Source of the DNA: Pseudomonas sp. LBUM920
Lineage (GTDB): Bacteria > Pseudomonadota > Gammaproteobacteria > Pseudomonadales > Pseudomonadaceae
Assembly (NCBI RefSeq): GCF_003852315.1
Contig: NZ_CP027762.1
Coordinates: 2,275,501 to 2,339,500, forward strand
Direction of reading: 5' to 3'
Length of the DNA stretch: 64,000 bases
The position numbers and the translations under genes are program-made. Below, piece by piece: positions 41,401 through 50,700 of the stretch (the stretch's first letter is position 1; each line of letters opens with the position of its first letter). The notes below the pieces were generated by a model. That model did not search any database, was not told the DNA's origin, and worked only from the letters and a program-made list of their open reading frames with translations.

Positions 41401-44177
41401 CGGTGGTGATCAACCTGCGCCAGGCGCTGTACGACGCCAAGTTGCAGCGCAAGATAGACGACGTCGAGGCAACCTCCGTCAACCGTGCGCACATGATCAT
41501 GGACCTGGTGTGGAGCGTTATCGAACCCCTCGTTGCCGTCGCCACCGCGCCTTACCCGGTGCTGAGCCTGAGCCTGGGCATGCTGCTGGCTTTCAAGGAT
41601 GGGATGCTCGCGCTGCACGCGTATAACCAAGGGCAGATGGGTGAAGCCTTCGGGCACTACCTTGGCTACCTGCTCAACAGCGCCGGCGCGGTATTCACCG
41701 ATTTGCGCCCGGCGCTGATCAGCCCGCTGGGCAAGCCGATACGTCCGCTGCGGCATACCGCGCCGCAGGAACAGGCGTTGTCGTTGATCAAGCAATTGGA
41801 GGCGCCAACGCCGGCCCTCGATGATCTGCAAGCGGTGATGTTCCAAGGCCAGGCGTTATGGACCCGCAAAACGCCCGACGCTCTGGGGCGTTTCCTGCTG
41901 CTCAGGCAGGATGCTGCAACCGGGCATTTGCAGTCCACTGGCAGGCTGGTCCAGCGTAATACTCAAGGCCAGTGGAGGCGTGCCGGTGTTACGGGCGGTG
42001 CCCCCAAATATGAAAAACTGCCCGTCGCCGCCAGCCCGCTGGAGCGTTACGAAACCCCGCAGGCGCTGTTGAAAGACCTTGAGCATGTGGTGACCCCTGG
42101 CGCCGTGGAGGCGGCCTTCGCGCGCATCGCCGACCCGTATGGCGAACAGGTCGCCAGGGATATCATGGGCAAGCAGCTGTTCCACCTGCGCGCGCCGTAT
42201 GGCACGGCAGTGGACAACCTGACCCGTGACGCCAACGCTTACTTTGATGCCTTGGCCCCGATTGTGCCCCGAGCCGATGTACTGAGTGTTGAGCCTGACG
42301 CCCTGCATGAAGTCATCCTGCAAAAGCTGCTCAGTGAAAGCAAAGGGCTGGTGATTGGCGCGAGTGTGGATTCGATTGCCAGCAAGCAGTTCCTGATCGA
42401 CACCCTGCAAACCTTGCATGAGCGTGGCGTGCGGCGTCTGTACATCGAGTACCTGCCCGCCGATGTGTTTCGGGTCAAGCTGCAAACACGCCACAGCGCC
42501 AAGGCGTCGAAGAGCATCGACACGCACCTCAAGAGCGTCGATAAAGCGTTGGGCATGCCCAAGGACAGCGCCTATTCCTATCAGGCGCTGGTGCAGGCGG
42601 CGTCTGACAACGGCATCGAGGTAAGGGCACTGGATGCGTCCACTTCCTACTATCTGGACGATGCGTTGGCGGGAGGCACCACCTCGGTGCTCACGCCTCG
42701 GGAGAACCGGCTGCGCAACTTCTATTCACACAAGGTGATCGCCGCCGACGTGGCGGCCCACCCTGACGACAGTTGGGTGGCGCTGGTGGATCACCGGCGC
42801 ATGAGTACCCACGGGCAAGTCCCTGGCCTGGCCGATCTGCACAGCGCCGTGAGCCTGCGTGTCGAGGATGTCAGCGTTGGCACGCCGGTCGGGGTGTGGA
42901 AGGACACACCCGGCTCGATTCCCGACGATGCGTTGGCCAAGGCTGATTTCAGGATCACCCTGCAGACCGCTTACTCCCAGCCCCAGGCGCAGGCGTTGGC
43001 GCCCCCGGCGCAGCACGGTTACAGTGTGTTCGAAATGCCCTGCGCGCTGCGTGAAGCGTTGCGCACGCTGAAAGACTCGCCAAAGGGTCTGGATTCGCGG
43101 TACTTCCCCGGCAACCCAGCGCTTCGACCGGCCTACGCGGCCTTCCAACGGACTCGCGAACGTCTCGACGCGGCGGCCGGCGCGCACTTCAAAACCTATG
43201 TGCCGCCCGCCAGCGCGCCGCAGCCACAGCTGGCGCCGGGCCTCACCGTGCGGGAGTTCTTCGAGCGCGCCTACGCCCATTCAAACGGGGTATTGATCGG
43301 CGAGGCGCACAGCCTGCAATCGAGCAAGGCGCTGTTGATCAAGGAATTGAAGACCATGAAGGTCAAGACGCTCTATGTTGAGCACCTGCTGACGGACCTG
43401 CATCAGGCGGACCTTGATGCCTTGTACCAAGGCAGTCCGATGTCCAAGGCGCTCAAGGACTATCTGCGGATACAGGACCGTGGGCACATGCTGGGCTATA
43501 AAGGGCCGCACACTTACACCGCGGTGATCGAAACGGCCGCCAAGTACAAGATTCGCGTGCGTGCGCTGGATTGCTTCGCCAGTTACTGCGTCGATGGCAT
43601 GCCGGATAAAGCGACGTCGCGCACGGCGATGTTCAGCTATTTTGCCAATGAGGTTATTACTCAGGATCAAGTTGCCCATGGCCCGCATCGCTGGGTGGCG
43701 TTGATGGGCAACACCCACACCGACACGTTCCTGGGCGTGCCTGGCCTGGCAAGGTTGCAGGGCGCCATCAGCCTGCATGTCAACGAAGTGGCGCCCAGCC
43801 AGCCTGTCGGCTTGCGGGTGGGAAAATGGGAGGCGGCCAACAAGCCCCTGCGCCCCGATGAATGGGTAGCCATGCGCAGTGATTTTGCCCTTGATGTCGC
43901 GGTGGCCGGCCGCACGCCGCCGGAGGCTTTCAAGCCCGCCGACCGCTCACGTCTGAGGCACACCGGGCATTTTTTGATCGAGCGTCCGACGCCCGACCAG
44001 ACGCTGCTGGTGCATCGGTCGCGCAGCGGCGACATCGTCACCACGCCGATTCAGGTGGATGAGCGCGGGCACTTCTTTATTGATCGGTGGGCGCCGCTCC
44101 AACACGAGCGCTATCTTTATCAATTCCATTTGATCGAGGCGCTGCAACTCCACATGGGCTTGCGCCCGGCGCCTTGA
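38478..44177 (+). CDS. giant DUF6543/dermonecrotic-toxin-like protein with duplicated TIKI/ChaN-like domain
   Basis: A 1,899-residue protein without a signal peptide. The long N-terminal part (~1-1000) is helical and resembles the DUF6543 proteins that annotation pipelines call dermonecrotic toxin-like. Around 1015-1080 two hydrophobic helices (VWSVIEPLVAVATAPYPVLS, SLGMLLAFKDGMLALHAY) may insert into a membrane. Two homologous C-terminal domains follow: copy 1 (~1280-1475) and copy 2 (~1590-1790). Copy 2 keeps GEAH (E1609, H1611) and GNTH (H1747), the metal/ligand signature of TIKI/ChaN-type proteins, while copy 1 has GASVDS and VDHRRM instead. The export route is not evident. GGAG precedes the ATG at 38478. 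Confidence 0.8.
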   Translation: MSTAISAASVPSFSEIKGYLNQIGHHVFEHPAPLLPEQPVGAEQAYLQRLHRTLRSHFEALATALRALYQPLATADLQHADGKALLARLRRELNAQVHAVQARSVISGKGLRSFLSDEAGITALEQEAQRDLNDRLLHPQMARQITHISLGPAFRPGLYALTFTYQARRIEFAGAFVLTTLNHPGVNSLTGGESVGNVLMFNPLRGIESFNSLEELDRYLLNAMDNAAWRSEFMALLPRRYQSLGPAGIWPLALEPIDAEPLFEHTVDALTAKREQDIDWALDLVENPGRTAREVVADLDQAIQATLPDLGPRLALHAQRLLDRCLRYSAPDWYRSANTAQRTLLAQLLARYNQARATMLDLLGPAATPPALARYQVVEHLADELDIHDLDPDLLQVSTGRSVAGVGDYEQQLSLTLLALRGLHEGDDAPGSDFLTRTTLTYDQTPLDAEYQDLTPAYLASLLGRLQPRLAFAAVQKESHASPVVKQAIESMFDHRLNALAYTALLQNHVSEADYALIQALREGSGENLSAATVSLHEAQLNGVWLLRQTDAKGAVKRLLLCTPEAPSATQFQAFDCEASCKAHLLGWCTQPAMKGYVIRTLALRFRPSMQRILTGLSLKPHAQEYHEVRFTFVADYASGLNAMAQQMLATLDDDRTFATPLWFSSASQAQRQTLTSLAQDAEGALRTYTADPHGQALFPTFATFVHEQAKLRLNALLGRAAQDVDPNTVHVHYPQAFPGLTTPDSVTYTRLLRDGYHDSVGFLDPKFETSATFTGPAGVDLRRLTPEAVSRSVRGVWIGQRYVDLVRNTLQSPSSPGYVFRRNATLAISQLQMRNAALESRLQGHLSQADLDWLNTCLQSLGNTSAQVRESYQVHRLFVDGEWVIDTFLFKRGHDPVLLYTPNAPDGVTFRHARLFNHVLKHVDGMVGYLAERVGTQAQARVRGFLESARKQLPQILDRSHPSPGRYDPISRETVVINLRQALYDAKLQRKIDDVEATSVNRAHMIMDLVWSVIEPLVAVATAPYPVLSLSLGMLLAFKDGMLALHAYNQGQMGEAFGHYLGYLLNSAGAVFTDLRPALISPLGKPIRPLRHTAPQEQALSLIKQLEAPTPALDDLQAVMFQGQALWTRKTPDALGRFLLLRQDAATGHLQSTGRLVQRNTQGQWRRAGVTGGAPKYEKLPVAASPLERYETPQALLKDLEHVVTPGAVEAAFARIADPYGEQVARDIMGKQLFHLRAPYGTAVDNLTRDANAYFDALAPIVPRADVLSVEPDALHEVILQKLLSESKGLVIGASVDSIASKQFLIDTLQTLHERGVRRLYIEYLPADVFRVKLQTRHSAKASKSIDTHLKSVDKALGMPKDSAYSYQALVQAASDNGIEVRALDASTSYYLDDALAGGTTSVLTPRENRLRNFYSHKVIAADVAAHPDDSWVALVDHRRMSTHGQVPGLADLHSAVSLRVEDVSVGTPVGVWKDTPGSIPDDALAKADFRITLQTAYSQPQAQALAPPAQHGYSVFEMPCALREALRTLKDSPKGLDSRYFPGNPALRPAYAAFQRTRERLDAAAGAHFKTYVPPASAPQPQLAPGLTVREFFERAYAHSNGVLIGEAHSLQSSKALLIKELKTMKVKTLYVEHLLTDLHQADLDALYQGSPMSKALKDYLRIQDRGHMLGYKGPHTYTAVIETAAKYKIRVRALDCFASYCVDGMPDKATSRTAMFSYFANEVITQDQVAHGPHRWVALMGNTHTDTFLGVPGLARLQGAISLHVNEVAPSQPVGLRVGKWEAANKPLRPDEWVAMRSDFALDVAVAGRTPPEAFKPADRSRLRHTGHFLIERPTPDQTLLVHRSRSGDIVTTPIQVDERGHFFIDRWAPLQHERYLYQFHLIEALQLHMGLRPAP

Positions 44178-44296
44178 GTGGCTGCGAGCGGGCAGGGGGC
44201 ATTGCCGCCCGCACTTTGTTGGGCCGTGCGCAGGTGCTTGCCAAACGCCGGTGATTCTGGGAAAACGCCCACCTTCTGGTATTCAACGAGCACCCC

Positions 44297-44641
44297 ATGA
44301 GCAACCAAGACCTTCAGATCACTGACATCCGCCTGGGCGACGGTAAAACCGTGGTCAAGGGCGCACTGATCACCACCCAATACACCGGCACCCTGGAAGA
44401 CGGCACGGTGTTCGATTCGTCCTGGGAACGCGGCAAGCCGTTTCAGTGTGTGATCGGCACCGGACGCGTGATCAAAGGCTGGGACCAAGGCTTGATGGGC
44501 ATGCGCGTTGGCGGTGTACGCACATTGTATGTACCGGCGCACCTGGCGTATGGCGAGCGTTCGATGGGCGCGCACATCAAACCCAACAGCAATTTGCGTT
44601 TTGAAATCGAGTTGCTGGAAGTGCTGACGCGCGATGACTGA
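44297..44641 (+). CDS. FKBP-type peptidyl-prolyl cis-trans isomerase
   Basis: A 114-residue single FKBP domain: TQYTGTLEDGTVFDSSWERG, PFQCVIGTGRVIKGWDQGLM, GMRVGGVRTLYVPAHLAYGE, and a final strand FEIELLEV. All core residues of the FK506-binding pocket are present, so it is a catalytically competent, cytoplasmic peptidyl-prolyl isomerase. The GNAT gene begins six bases after the stop, so the two are probably co-transcribed. It is unrelated to the giant gene upstream except by position. Confidence 0.95.
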   Translation: MSNQDLQITDIRLGDGKTVVKGALITTQYTGTLEDGTVFDSSWERGKPFQCVIGTGRVIKGWDQGLMGMRVGGVRTLYVPAHLAYGERSMGAHIKPNSNLRFEIELLEVLTRDD

Positions 44642-44647
44642 GGGAAA

Positions 44648-45256
44648 ATGAACATGGACGTTGATGTTGAGGCGCTGCCGGGCTGCTGCGTCGCGGGCAT
44701 CCGGGTGGTCGAATTGCTGGGCAGCGATGCGGCTGAGCTGCAGCATTTTTTCGAACAGGCGCCGGCCTATTTCATCGCGGTCAATGGCGAGCCGGCCACG
44801 CCGACTGAAGCGCGCGAAGAACTGCAGGGTTATTTGCCGGCAGGGTGGCGCTGCAGCCGGATGTACTGGCTGGGTTATCGCGATGCGCAGGATCAGTTGG
44901 TCGCCGTGGTGAACATTGCCGCGGACTTGCTCGCTGCCGGGGTCTGGCATATCGGATTGCTGCTGGTGCATACGCGTTTGCACGGCACCGGGCTTGCGCG
45001 ACAGTTGCATGCCGATCTCGAATCCTGGGCGGCGAGCAAAGGCGCCCAATGGCTGCGGCTGACGGTGGTGGTCGGCAACACCAGGGCCGAGCGGTTCTGG
45101 CCCAAGCTTGGGTATGTGCCGGTGCGTACCCGCGAGGGCATCACGATGGGGCGACAGGTGAATACAGTGTCGATTCAGGTCAAGGCATTGGCGGATGGCC
45201 GGATGGATGAATACCTGGAGAAGGTCGAGCGCGATCGGCCGGGTACGCCGTCATAA
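44648..45256 (+). CDS. GNAT family N-acetyltransferase
   Basis: A 202-residue protein with a GNAT core: the substrate-side strand YWLGYRDAQDQLVAVVNIAA, the acetyl-CoA motif HTRLHGTGLARQLHADLESW, and the terminal beta5-alpha4 element RLTVVVGNTRAERFWPKLGY. A ~40-residue C-terminal tail follows. Acceptor unknown. The first ATG is at 44648, only a few bases from GAGGGA; ATG at 44654 has better ribosome-site spacing. It follows the FKBP gene directly, so an acetyl-modification partner is possible but not shown. Confidence 0.87.
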   Translation: MNMDVDVEALPGCCVAGIRVVELLGSDAAELQHFFEQAPAYFIAVNGEPATPTEAREELQGYLPAGWRCSRMYWLGYRDAQDQLVAVVNIAADLLAAGVWHIGLLLVHTRLHGTGLARQLHADLESWAASKGAQWLRLTVVVGNTRAERFWPKLGYVPVRTREGITMGRQVNTVSIQVKALADGRMDEYLEKVERDRPGTPS

Positions 45257-45755
45257 CCGGTGTACATAAACCTGGTGCACAGGGGCCATTTCACTCTCAT
45301 CTTTGATCGGGGTGACGCTTGAAGAATGGTTCCTGAACTCACCCTGAAGAAGCGGCCTGTTCGTCATCGGTAAACTTTCCTACGGTTTACTCACGCGAAA
45401 ACGCGGCGTAAACTCCGCGCGTTTTCATCAATAGCGGAGACCCTCAGTGGGTACTTGTTCGAGTGACAGTTGTCGGCCGGTTTCAGTAACCGGCATATCC
45501 TTGGCAAGATAACGCGCATTCTTCCTGTGCCGTTGTCTCGCCTGAAAAAAGCGAGAAGCGGCATTCCGGCAGCGGCCAGTCCTGGCAACTGCCTGCATCC
45601 CTCTCATCGACGCTGACCAGCACCTGAAAACATTCAGGCTGCTACGGACGCGCCTGCCTTTTACGGTGGGCGGGCCAAGCTGACTGTGCCGGTCAAACCG
45701 GCGCGGCGCAGACGGTCGTACCTGCACGAAGGTTTCCTCGCGCAGGAGTTACACC
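45257..45755 (+). promoter_or_regulatory. hairpin-rich untranslated leader upstream of mgtC
   Basis: At least five hairpins follow each other: 45397-45426, 45476-45494 (GCCGGTT/AACCGGC), 45529-45562, 45619-45643 (CCTGAA/TTCAGG) and 45688-45702 (GCCGGT/ACCGGC). GTAAAC-N9-GTTTAC at 45370-45390 resembles inverted PhoP half-sites. No coding bias is seen here. A structured regulatory RNA is likely. Confidence 0.55.
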
Positions 45756-46051
45756 ATGCATCTCATACGGCTCAGGGCGTTCTTCGCCGGCTTGCTGCGG
45801 ACCGGGCCTGTCGCTCGTGCGAGGGTGTCAGCACCCGTAATGCCACTGCCTTGCGCGTGCAGTACGGTGTCAATGAGGTCGAGCACGAGCAGGCCGCTGG
45901 TGTGGCGAGTACCCGTGTGGCGCCCATTCAACCGGCTGCCGACCCGGACGCTGATCGTGCGCATGATCCGCACCTCGAACATCCCGTTTCTGCACAGTCG
46001 CTGACCCAGGCGGGGAAGGGTTTCTATATCTGTAAGTTTGGCTGGCAATAA
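45756..46051 (+). other. possible small or frameshifted reading frame between the leader and mgtC
   Basis: AGGAG precedes ATG at 45756, and this frame has good codon bias for ~24 codons (starting MHLIRLRAFFAGLLRTG). After about base 45830 the bias moves to another frame, which ends YICKFGWQ at 46051 just before the mgtC ribosome site. Either a frameshift, a programmed shift, or chance is possible; I cannot decide. No family recognised. Confidence 0.3.
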
Positions 46052-46067
46052 ACAGGGAGGATTTCCT

Positions 46068-46784
46068 ATGCAAGCAATCAACAACATCAACCTCAATTCC
46101 TTGGTCGATACGGTCGTCAGCCTCAGCGCGGCGTTTATCCTCGGTGGCTTGATCGGCTTCGAGCGTCAGTACCGCCAACGCACGGCGGGTTTGCGCACCA
46201 ATGTGCTGGTGGCCGTGGGCGCGGCGATTTTTGTCGACATGGCCAACCGGCTGGGCGGCGCGGAAGGCGCGGTTCGGGTGGTCGCGTATGTGGTCTCGGG
46301 CATCGGCTTTCTGGGCGCTGGCGTGATCATGCGCGAAGAAGGCAACGTGCGCGGTCTCAACACTGCCGCCACTCTCTGGGCCTCGGCAGCCGTGGGTGCT
46401 TGTGCGGGCGCCGACCTGATCCTCGAAGCGTTGCTGGGCACGCTGTTTGTGCTGGCGGCCAACACGCTGCTGCGCCCGATCGTCAACAACATCAACCGTC
46501 AGCCTCTGGACGTGGTGTCGGCAGAGGTGACCAACATCCTCTATGTCATCGCGCGGCGCAGCCAGCAACAGGCGGTCATGGTGTTGCTCGAAGCCGAGCT
46601 GGCGCGCTGCAACTACCCGGCGAGCGACGTTGACGTTCGGCCATTTGGCAGTGAGGAAGTGGAGATCGAGGCCACCCTGGTCGCCACCTCGGTAGACGGC
46701 GACGAACTGGATGCGCTGGTAGCGCGTATTTCCACATCGACCCTGGTGGTGCAGGCCTTCTGGAGCCCGAGTACCACTGATTGA
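46068..46784 (+). CDS. mgtC: MgtC/SapB family membrane protein
   Basis: A 238-residue inner-membrane protein. Four to five N-terminal helices contain the MgtC signature (AAFILGGLIGFERQYRQRTA, GLRTNVLVAVGAAIFVDM, GIGFLGAGVIMREEGNVRGL, NTAATLWASAAVGACAG), and the C-terminal ~80 residues form a soluble ACT-like domain. MgtC helps survival at low Mg2+ and inside phagocytes by inhibiting the F-ATPase in Salmonella; a related role is inferred. GGGAGG precedes the ATG. The gene lies behind a long structured leader, as mgtC genes do elsewhere. Confidence 0.9.
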   Translation: MQAINNINLNSLVDTVVSLSAAFILGGLIGFERQYRQRTAGLRTNVLVAVGAAIFVDMANRLGGAEGAVRVVAYVVSGIGFLGAGVIMREEGNVRGLNTAATLWASAAVGACAGADLILEALLGTLFVLAANTLLRPIVNNINRQPLDVVSAEVTNILYVIARRSQQQAVMVLLEAELARCNYPASDVDVRPFGSEEVEIEATLVATSVDGDELDALVARISTSTLVVQAFWSPSTTD

Positions 46785-47085
46785 CCGGCGCGCCTCACGC
46801 ATGACCAGGCGCTGGCTTGGTCATGTTTCGTGAGGAAAAGTCCTACATACGCTTGGGACTATCCCTTCCGATGAAACGTCATTTCGTTGCTAAGGTTGCG
46901 CGCTTGCAGCTAGCCGGCGGCATCGGTTTGGCTGTACGTGTTCGGCCGGTTTCAATCGAAGGGACCAGGAACAGCCTGGTTATTGTCCTGAGTAGGTGCA
47001 GCACCGCTGGTCGGCACTGTCATTTCTCACAGGTACCTGTGTCCCGTGTCATGTGTAAGGGTACTTATCCTCTCAGGGGAGTTTT
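46785..47085. promoter_or_regulatory. promoter region of the BvgA-like response regulator gene
   Basis: 301 bases with no gene. It holds TCCTACAT at 46841-46848 (also found at 51375-51382 before the pseudo-receiver gene), the perfect palindrome CACAGGTACCTGTG at 47028-47041, and GGGGAG near 47077 as ribosome binding site. Confidence 0.55.
47028..47041. promoter_or_regulatory. perfect 14-bp palindrome upstream of the response regulator
   Basis: CACAGGTACCTGTG, 45 bases before the start of the NarL-type regulator gene. It could be an autoregulatory site. Confidence 0.45.
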
Positions 47086-47712
47086 ATGACTAAAGCGCTA
47101 ATAGTTGATGATCATCCGTTTATCCGTAAAACCGTCCGGCACCTGCTGACACTGGAAGGGTTCACCGAAATCGATGAAGCGGGCAACGGTGCGGACGCTG
47201 TGCAGAAGGCCAGAGAGGGGCGTCCGGCGTTGATCATTCTTGATTTGGCCATCCCGAAGCTGGGGGGGCTTGAGGTGATCAGCCGGGTCAAGGCGTTGGG
47301 GCTGCCGTGCAAGATTCTGGTACTGACTTCGTACCTTCCGGAGTTTTTTTCGGCGCGTTGCATGCGTGCCGGGGCCATGGGGTTCGTGGCCAAGACCGGT
47401 GAGCTCGATGAGCTGCAAAAGGCTATCAAAGCGGTGATGTCCAACTACAGTTGCTTCCCCAGCTTGCCGAGCAGTTCGGTGCGCCGTGACGATCTGCAGT
47501 CCACGGAACAGGAACTGGTGCAAGCCCTGTCAGATCGCGAGTTGGCGGTGTTGCAGATGCTGGCCCTGGGCTTGGGCAATAACGAAATTGCCAATCAGAT
47601 GTTACTCAGCCACAAGACCATCAGCACCTATAAAACGCGACTCAAGGAGAAGCTGCGCATGTCGTCTGTGGTCCACATGGCCAAGTTTGCACAGCGTAAT
47701 CATCTGATCTGA
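47086..47712 (+). CDS. NarL/BvgA-type response regulator
   Basis: A 208-residue two-domain regulator. The receiver has the acidic pair in KALIVDDHPFIRK, the phospho-acceptor D53 in LIILDLAIPKLGG and K in FVAKTGELDEL. The C-terminal LuxR-type helix-turn-helix reads LSDRELAVLQMLALGLGNNE and IANQMLLSHKTISTYKTRLK. Together with the downstream BvgS-like kinase this is a BvgAS/EvgAS/RocA1S1-type system, in which phosphate passes along His-Asp-His-Asp to this protein. Target genes are unknown; related pairs control fimbriae, biofilm or virulence. Six bases separate it from the kinase gene. Confidence 0.93.
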   Translation: MTKALIVDDHPFIRKTVRHLLTLEGFTEIDEAGNGADAVQKAREGRPALIILDLAIPKLGGLEVISRVKALGLPCKILVLTSYLPEFFSARCMRAGAMGFVAKTGELDELQKAIKAVMSNYSCFPSLPSSSVRRDDLQSTEQELVQALSDRELAVLQMLALGLGNNEIANQMLLSHKTISTYKTRLKEKLRMSSVVHMAKFAQRNHLI

Positions 47713-47718
47713 TTCGAC

Positions 47719-50700
47719 ATGATCCTTGCGCCGATGCGACGGTTCATCATTGCGCTGTTGATGGGCGTGCTGCCGATGATGGCCAGTGCCCTTGATCAGC
47801 CGCAAAACCTGCGCCTGCTGGGGCACTCCAGCCTCAATGGCCACTCCGTAACGCTGGGCGAAGCCGACTGGCAGTGGTTGCGGGGGCGGCGTGTGTTGTT
47901 GATGGGCGTTTCCGCGCCCGACTACGGGCCCTTCGAACTGACCAACAACAACGACGAAATCGAAGGCATCACGGCGGACTATGCCGGGTTGCTCGCCCAG
48001 GCGCTGAATATCAGCATTGAAGTGCGGCGCTACGACACTCGCGATGAGGTGCTCGAAGCCCTTAAGCAAGGCGCCATTGACCTGCTTGGGACGTCCAATG
48101 GTTTTGAGGCGGGCGACCCGCAACTGGTGCTTTCGCGTTCTTACGCCAATGACCAGCCGGTGCTGGTTACCCGCACCGGCGACAGCCAATCCCTGAGTGT
48201 CGGCCTCGCAGGCAAGCGCATCGCCATGCTCTATCACTACATGCCGCCCGACGTGGTTGAGGCTTTTTACCCCAAGGCCCACGTGGAGCTGTTTCCGTCT
48301 ATTTTCGAAGCCATTGGCGCCGTCGCGTTCGGTCGCGCCGATGTCTACCTGGGCGACGCCATCTCTGCCAATTACCAGATCAACCGCAACCACTTGAACA
48401 ATGTGCAAATGGCGGATTTTTCCACGCTGGAATCCAACTCCTTCGCCTTTGCCGTGCTCCGGGACAACACGCGCTTGCTGCGCATCGTCAACACTGCGCT
48501 GAGGGCCATCCCGGCGAACGAACAGATGGAAATATTGCGTCGCTGGAACGGTGACAACCTGGGCCTGCTCGGTGCCGAGCGGTTGCACTTGAGCACCAGT
48601 GAGCAGCGTTGGCTGGAGAAACACCCGCGGGTCAGGGTAGTGGCGTCCGAGCAGATGCTGCCGTTGGCGTCCTTCACCGCACAAGGGCGACTGGAGGGGT
48701 TGAGTGCCGATGTACTGTCGCGGATCAGCCTGCGTACCGGCTTGAAGTTCGATGTCGTGTCCGGCGGCTCGATGCCTCAGCAGATTGACGCGGTCAGTAC
48801 AGGCCGCGCCGACATGATGGCGGTGGTAACGCCCAGTATCGAAGGCTCTGATCAGGTGCGCTTTACCCGACCCTACCTGACCAACCCCGTGGTGCTGGTC
48901 ACCCGCAATGACGACCCCGGCACGATGACTCTGGAGGACATGGTCGGCAAACGCCTCGCGATCAGCAGTGGCAATGCCGTGCGCGACGTCATCAACCGCG
49001 ATTACCCGGGGATTAACTTTGTGACGGCGCGAAACCCCACCGAAGCCATGGCGCTGGTGGCCAGCGGCGCTGCCGAAGGGGCAGTCAACTCATTGATCAA
49101 TGCGCGTTACCTGATCGCCCAGCAGTACCGCGACCGCTTGCGCGTGACCAGTACCGTCGGCGCCGAGCCGGCACGCATGACGTTCGGCGTCAATCGCGGC
49201 CAGCTGGAGCTGTACTCGATACTCGACAAAGCGTTGCTGAGTATCCCTCCGCAGGAGATGGATGAGCTGGTCAGCCAATGGCGCACGGATGTGATCATTG
49301 AAGACCATTGGTTGCGTCACCGCAGCGCGATCATTCAAGGCTTTGGCCTGGCGGCGTTGTTGCTGCTGATCACCTCCGGCTGGGCGATTTACCTGCGCAG
49401 CCTGATCCGCAAGCGCGCTCAGGCGGAACGGGCGTTGAGCGACCAGATGCGTTTTATGGGCGTATTGATCGACGGCACGCCCTATCCCATTTACGTGCGC
49501 GACCGCCAGGGCCGGCTGATGGCGTGCAACAGCGCTTACCTGGACGTGTTCGGCTTCAAGGCCGAGGCAGTGATCGGCAAGACCGTGATAGAAGCCGACA
49601 GCGGCAACCCTGCGCAGTCGCGGTCCTTCCATGAGGATTACCTGCGGTTGATGGCGCGCGGCGAGCCGCAGATCAATGACCGGCTACTCACGTTGCCGAG
49701 TGGCAAGGTGCTGACCATTTACCACTGGATGCTGCCGTACCGTGATGGGGACGAAAACGTGGTGGGCATGATTGCCGGCTGGGTGGATGTGAGCGAACGC
49801 CAACGGCTATTGGGCCAGTTGCAGGAGGCCAAGGAAGACGCCGATGCCGCCAACCGCGCCAAGACCACGTTTCTGGCAACCATGAGCCATGAGATTCGCA
49901 CACCGATGAACGCGGTGATCGGCATGATTGAACTGGCGCTCGCCAACGCCGAACAGGGGCGCGTCGACCGCGATGCCCTGGAGGTCGCCTCGGTTGCGTC
50001 GCGTGGCATGCTGGAGTTGATTGGCGATATTCTGGACATTTCCCGGATCGAATCCGGTCACTTGTCCCTGACCCTGGCGCCGGCCAATCTGCATGAATTG
50101 CTCACCTCGGTGGCGCGGGTGTTCGAGGGGCTGGCGCGAACCAAAGGCCTGGCGTTGCAGGTGGAACTCGACCCGCTGATTGATTATCCGGTGTTGATCG
50201 ACTCCTTGCGGTTCAAGCAGGTGGTGTCCAACCTGCTGAGCAATGCGATCAAGTTCACGGCCCAGGGCCAGGTACGTCTGGGCGGGCGCAGCGCATCGGG
50301 GTCTGACACTGGCCATCTGGACCTCGTGTTATGGGTGGAAGACACCGGCATTGGCATCAGCAGTGAAGACCAGCAGCGTCTGTTCAACCCGTTTTTCCAG
50401 GGCAGCAACACCGAACAATCAGCGCGCAGCGGCTCGGGGCTTGGGCTGGTGATCAGCCGCAGCCTGTGTGAAATGCTGGGCGGCACGCTGCAGTTGAGCA
50501 GTGTGCCCGGGCAGGGCACGCGCGTGGACATGACGTTGACGTTGGCCAGGGCCACCGCAGCGCCAGTCGAGCGTGCCGGGCCGGCGCCAGTGGCCCGACC
50601 GGGCCGCGTACTGAGCATTTTGGTGGTCGACGACTACCCGGCCAATCGCTTGCTGCTGGCGCGCCAATTGCGCTTTCTGGGGCATCGCATCACCCTGGCC

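Noticed and set aside
44187..44212. GC-rich hairpin after the giant gene (GCGGGC/GCCCGC) as a terminator
   Set aside because: The loop is long, the stem is short and no T tract follows, so I did not list it.
45749..46096. Minus-strand 115-codon frame opposite the mgtC leader region
   Set aside because: No ribosome site, no family features and poor codon bias compared with the plus-strand frames.
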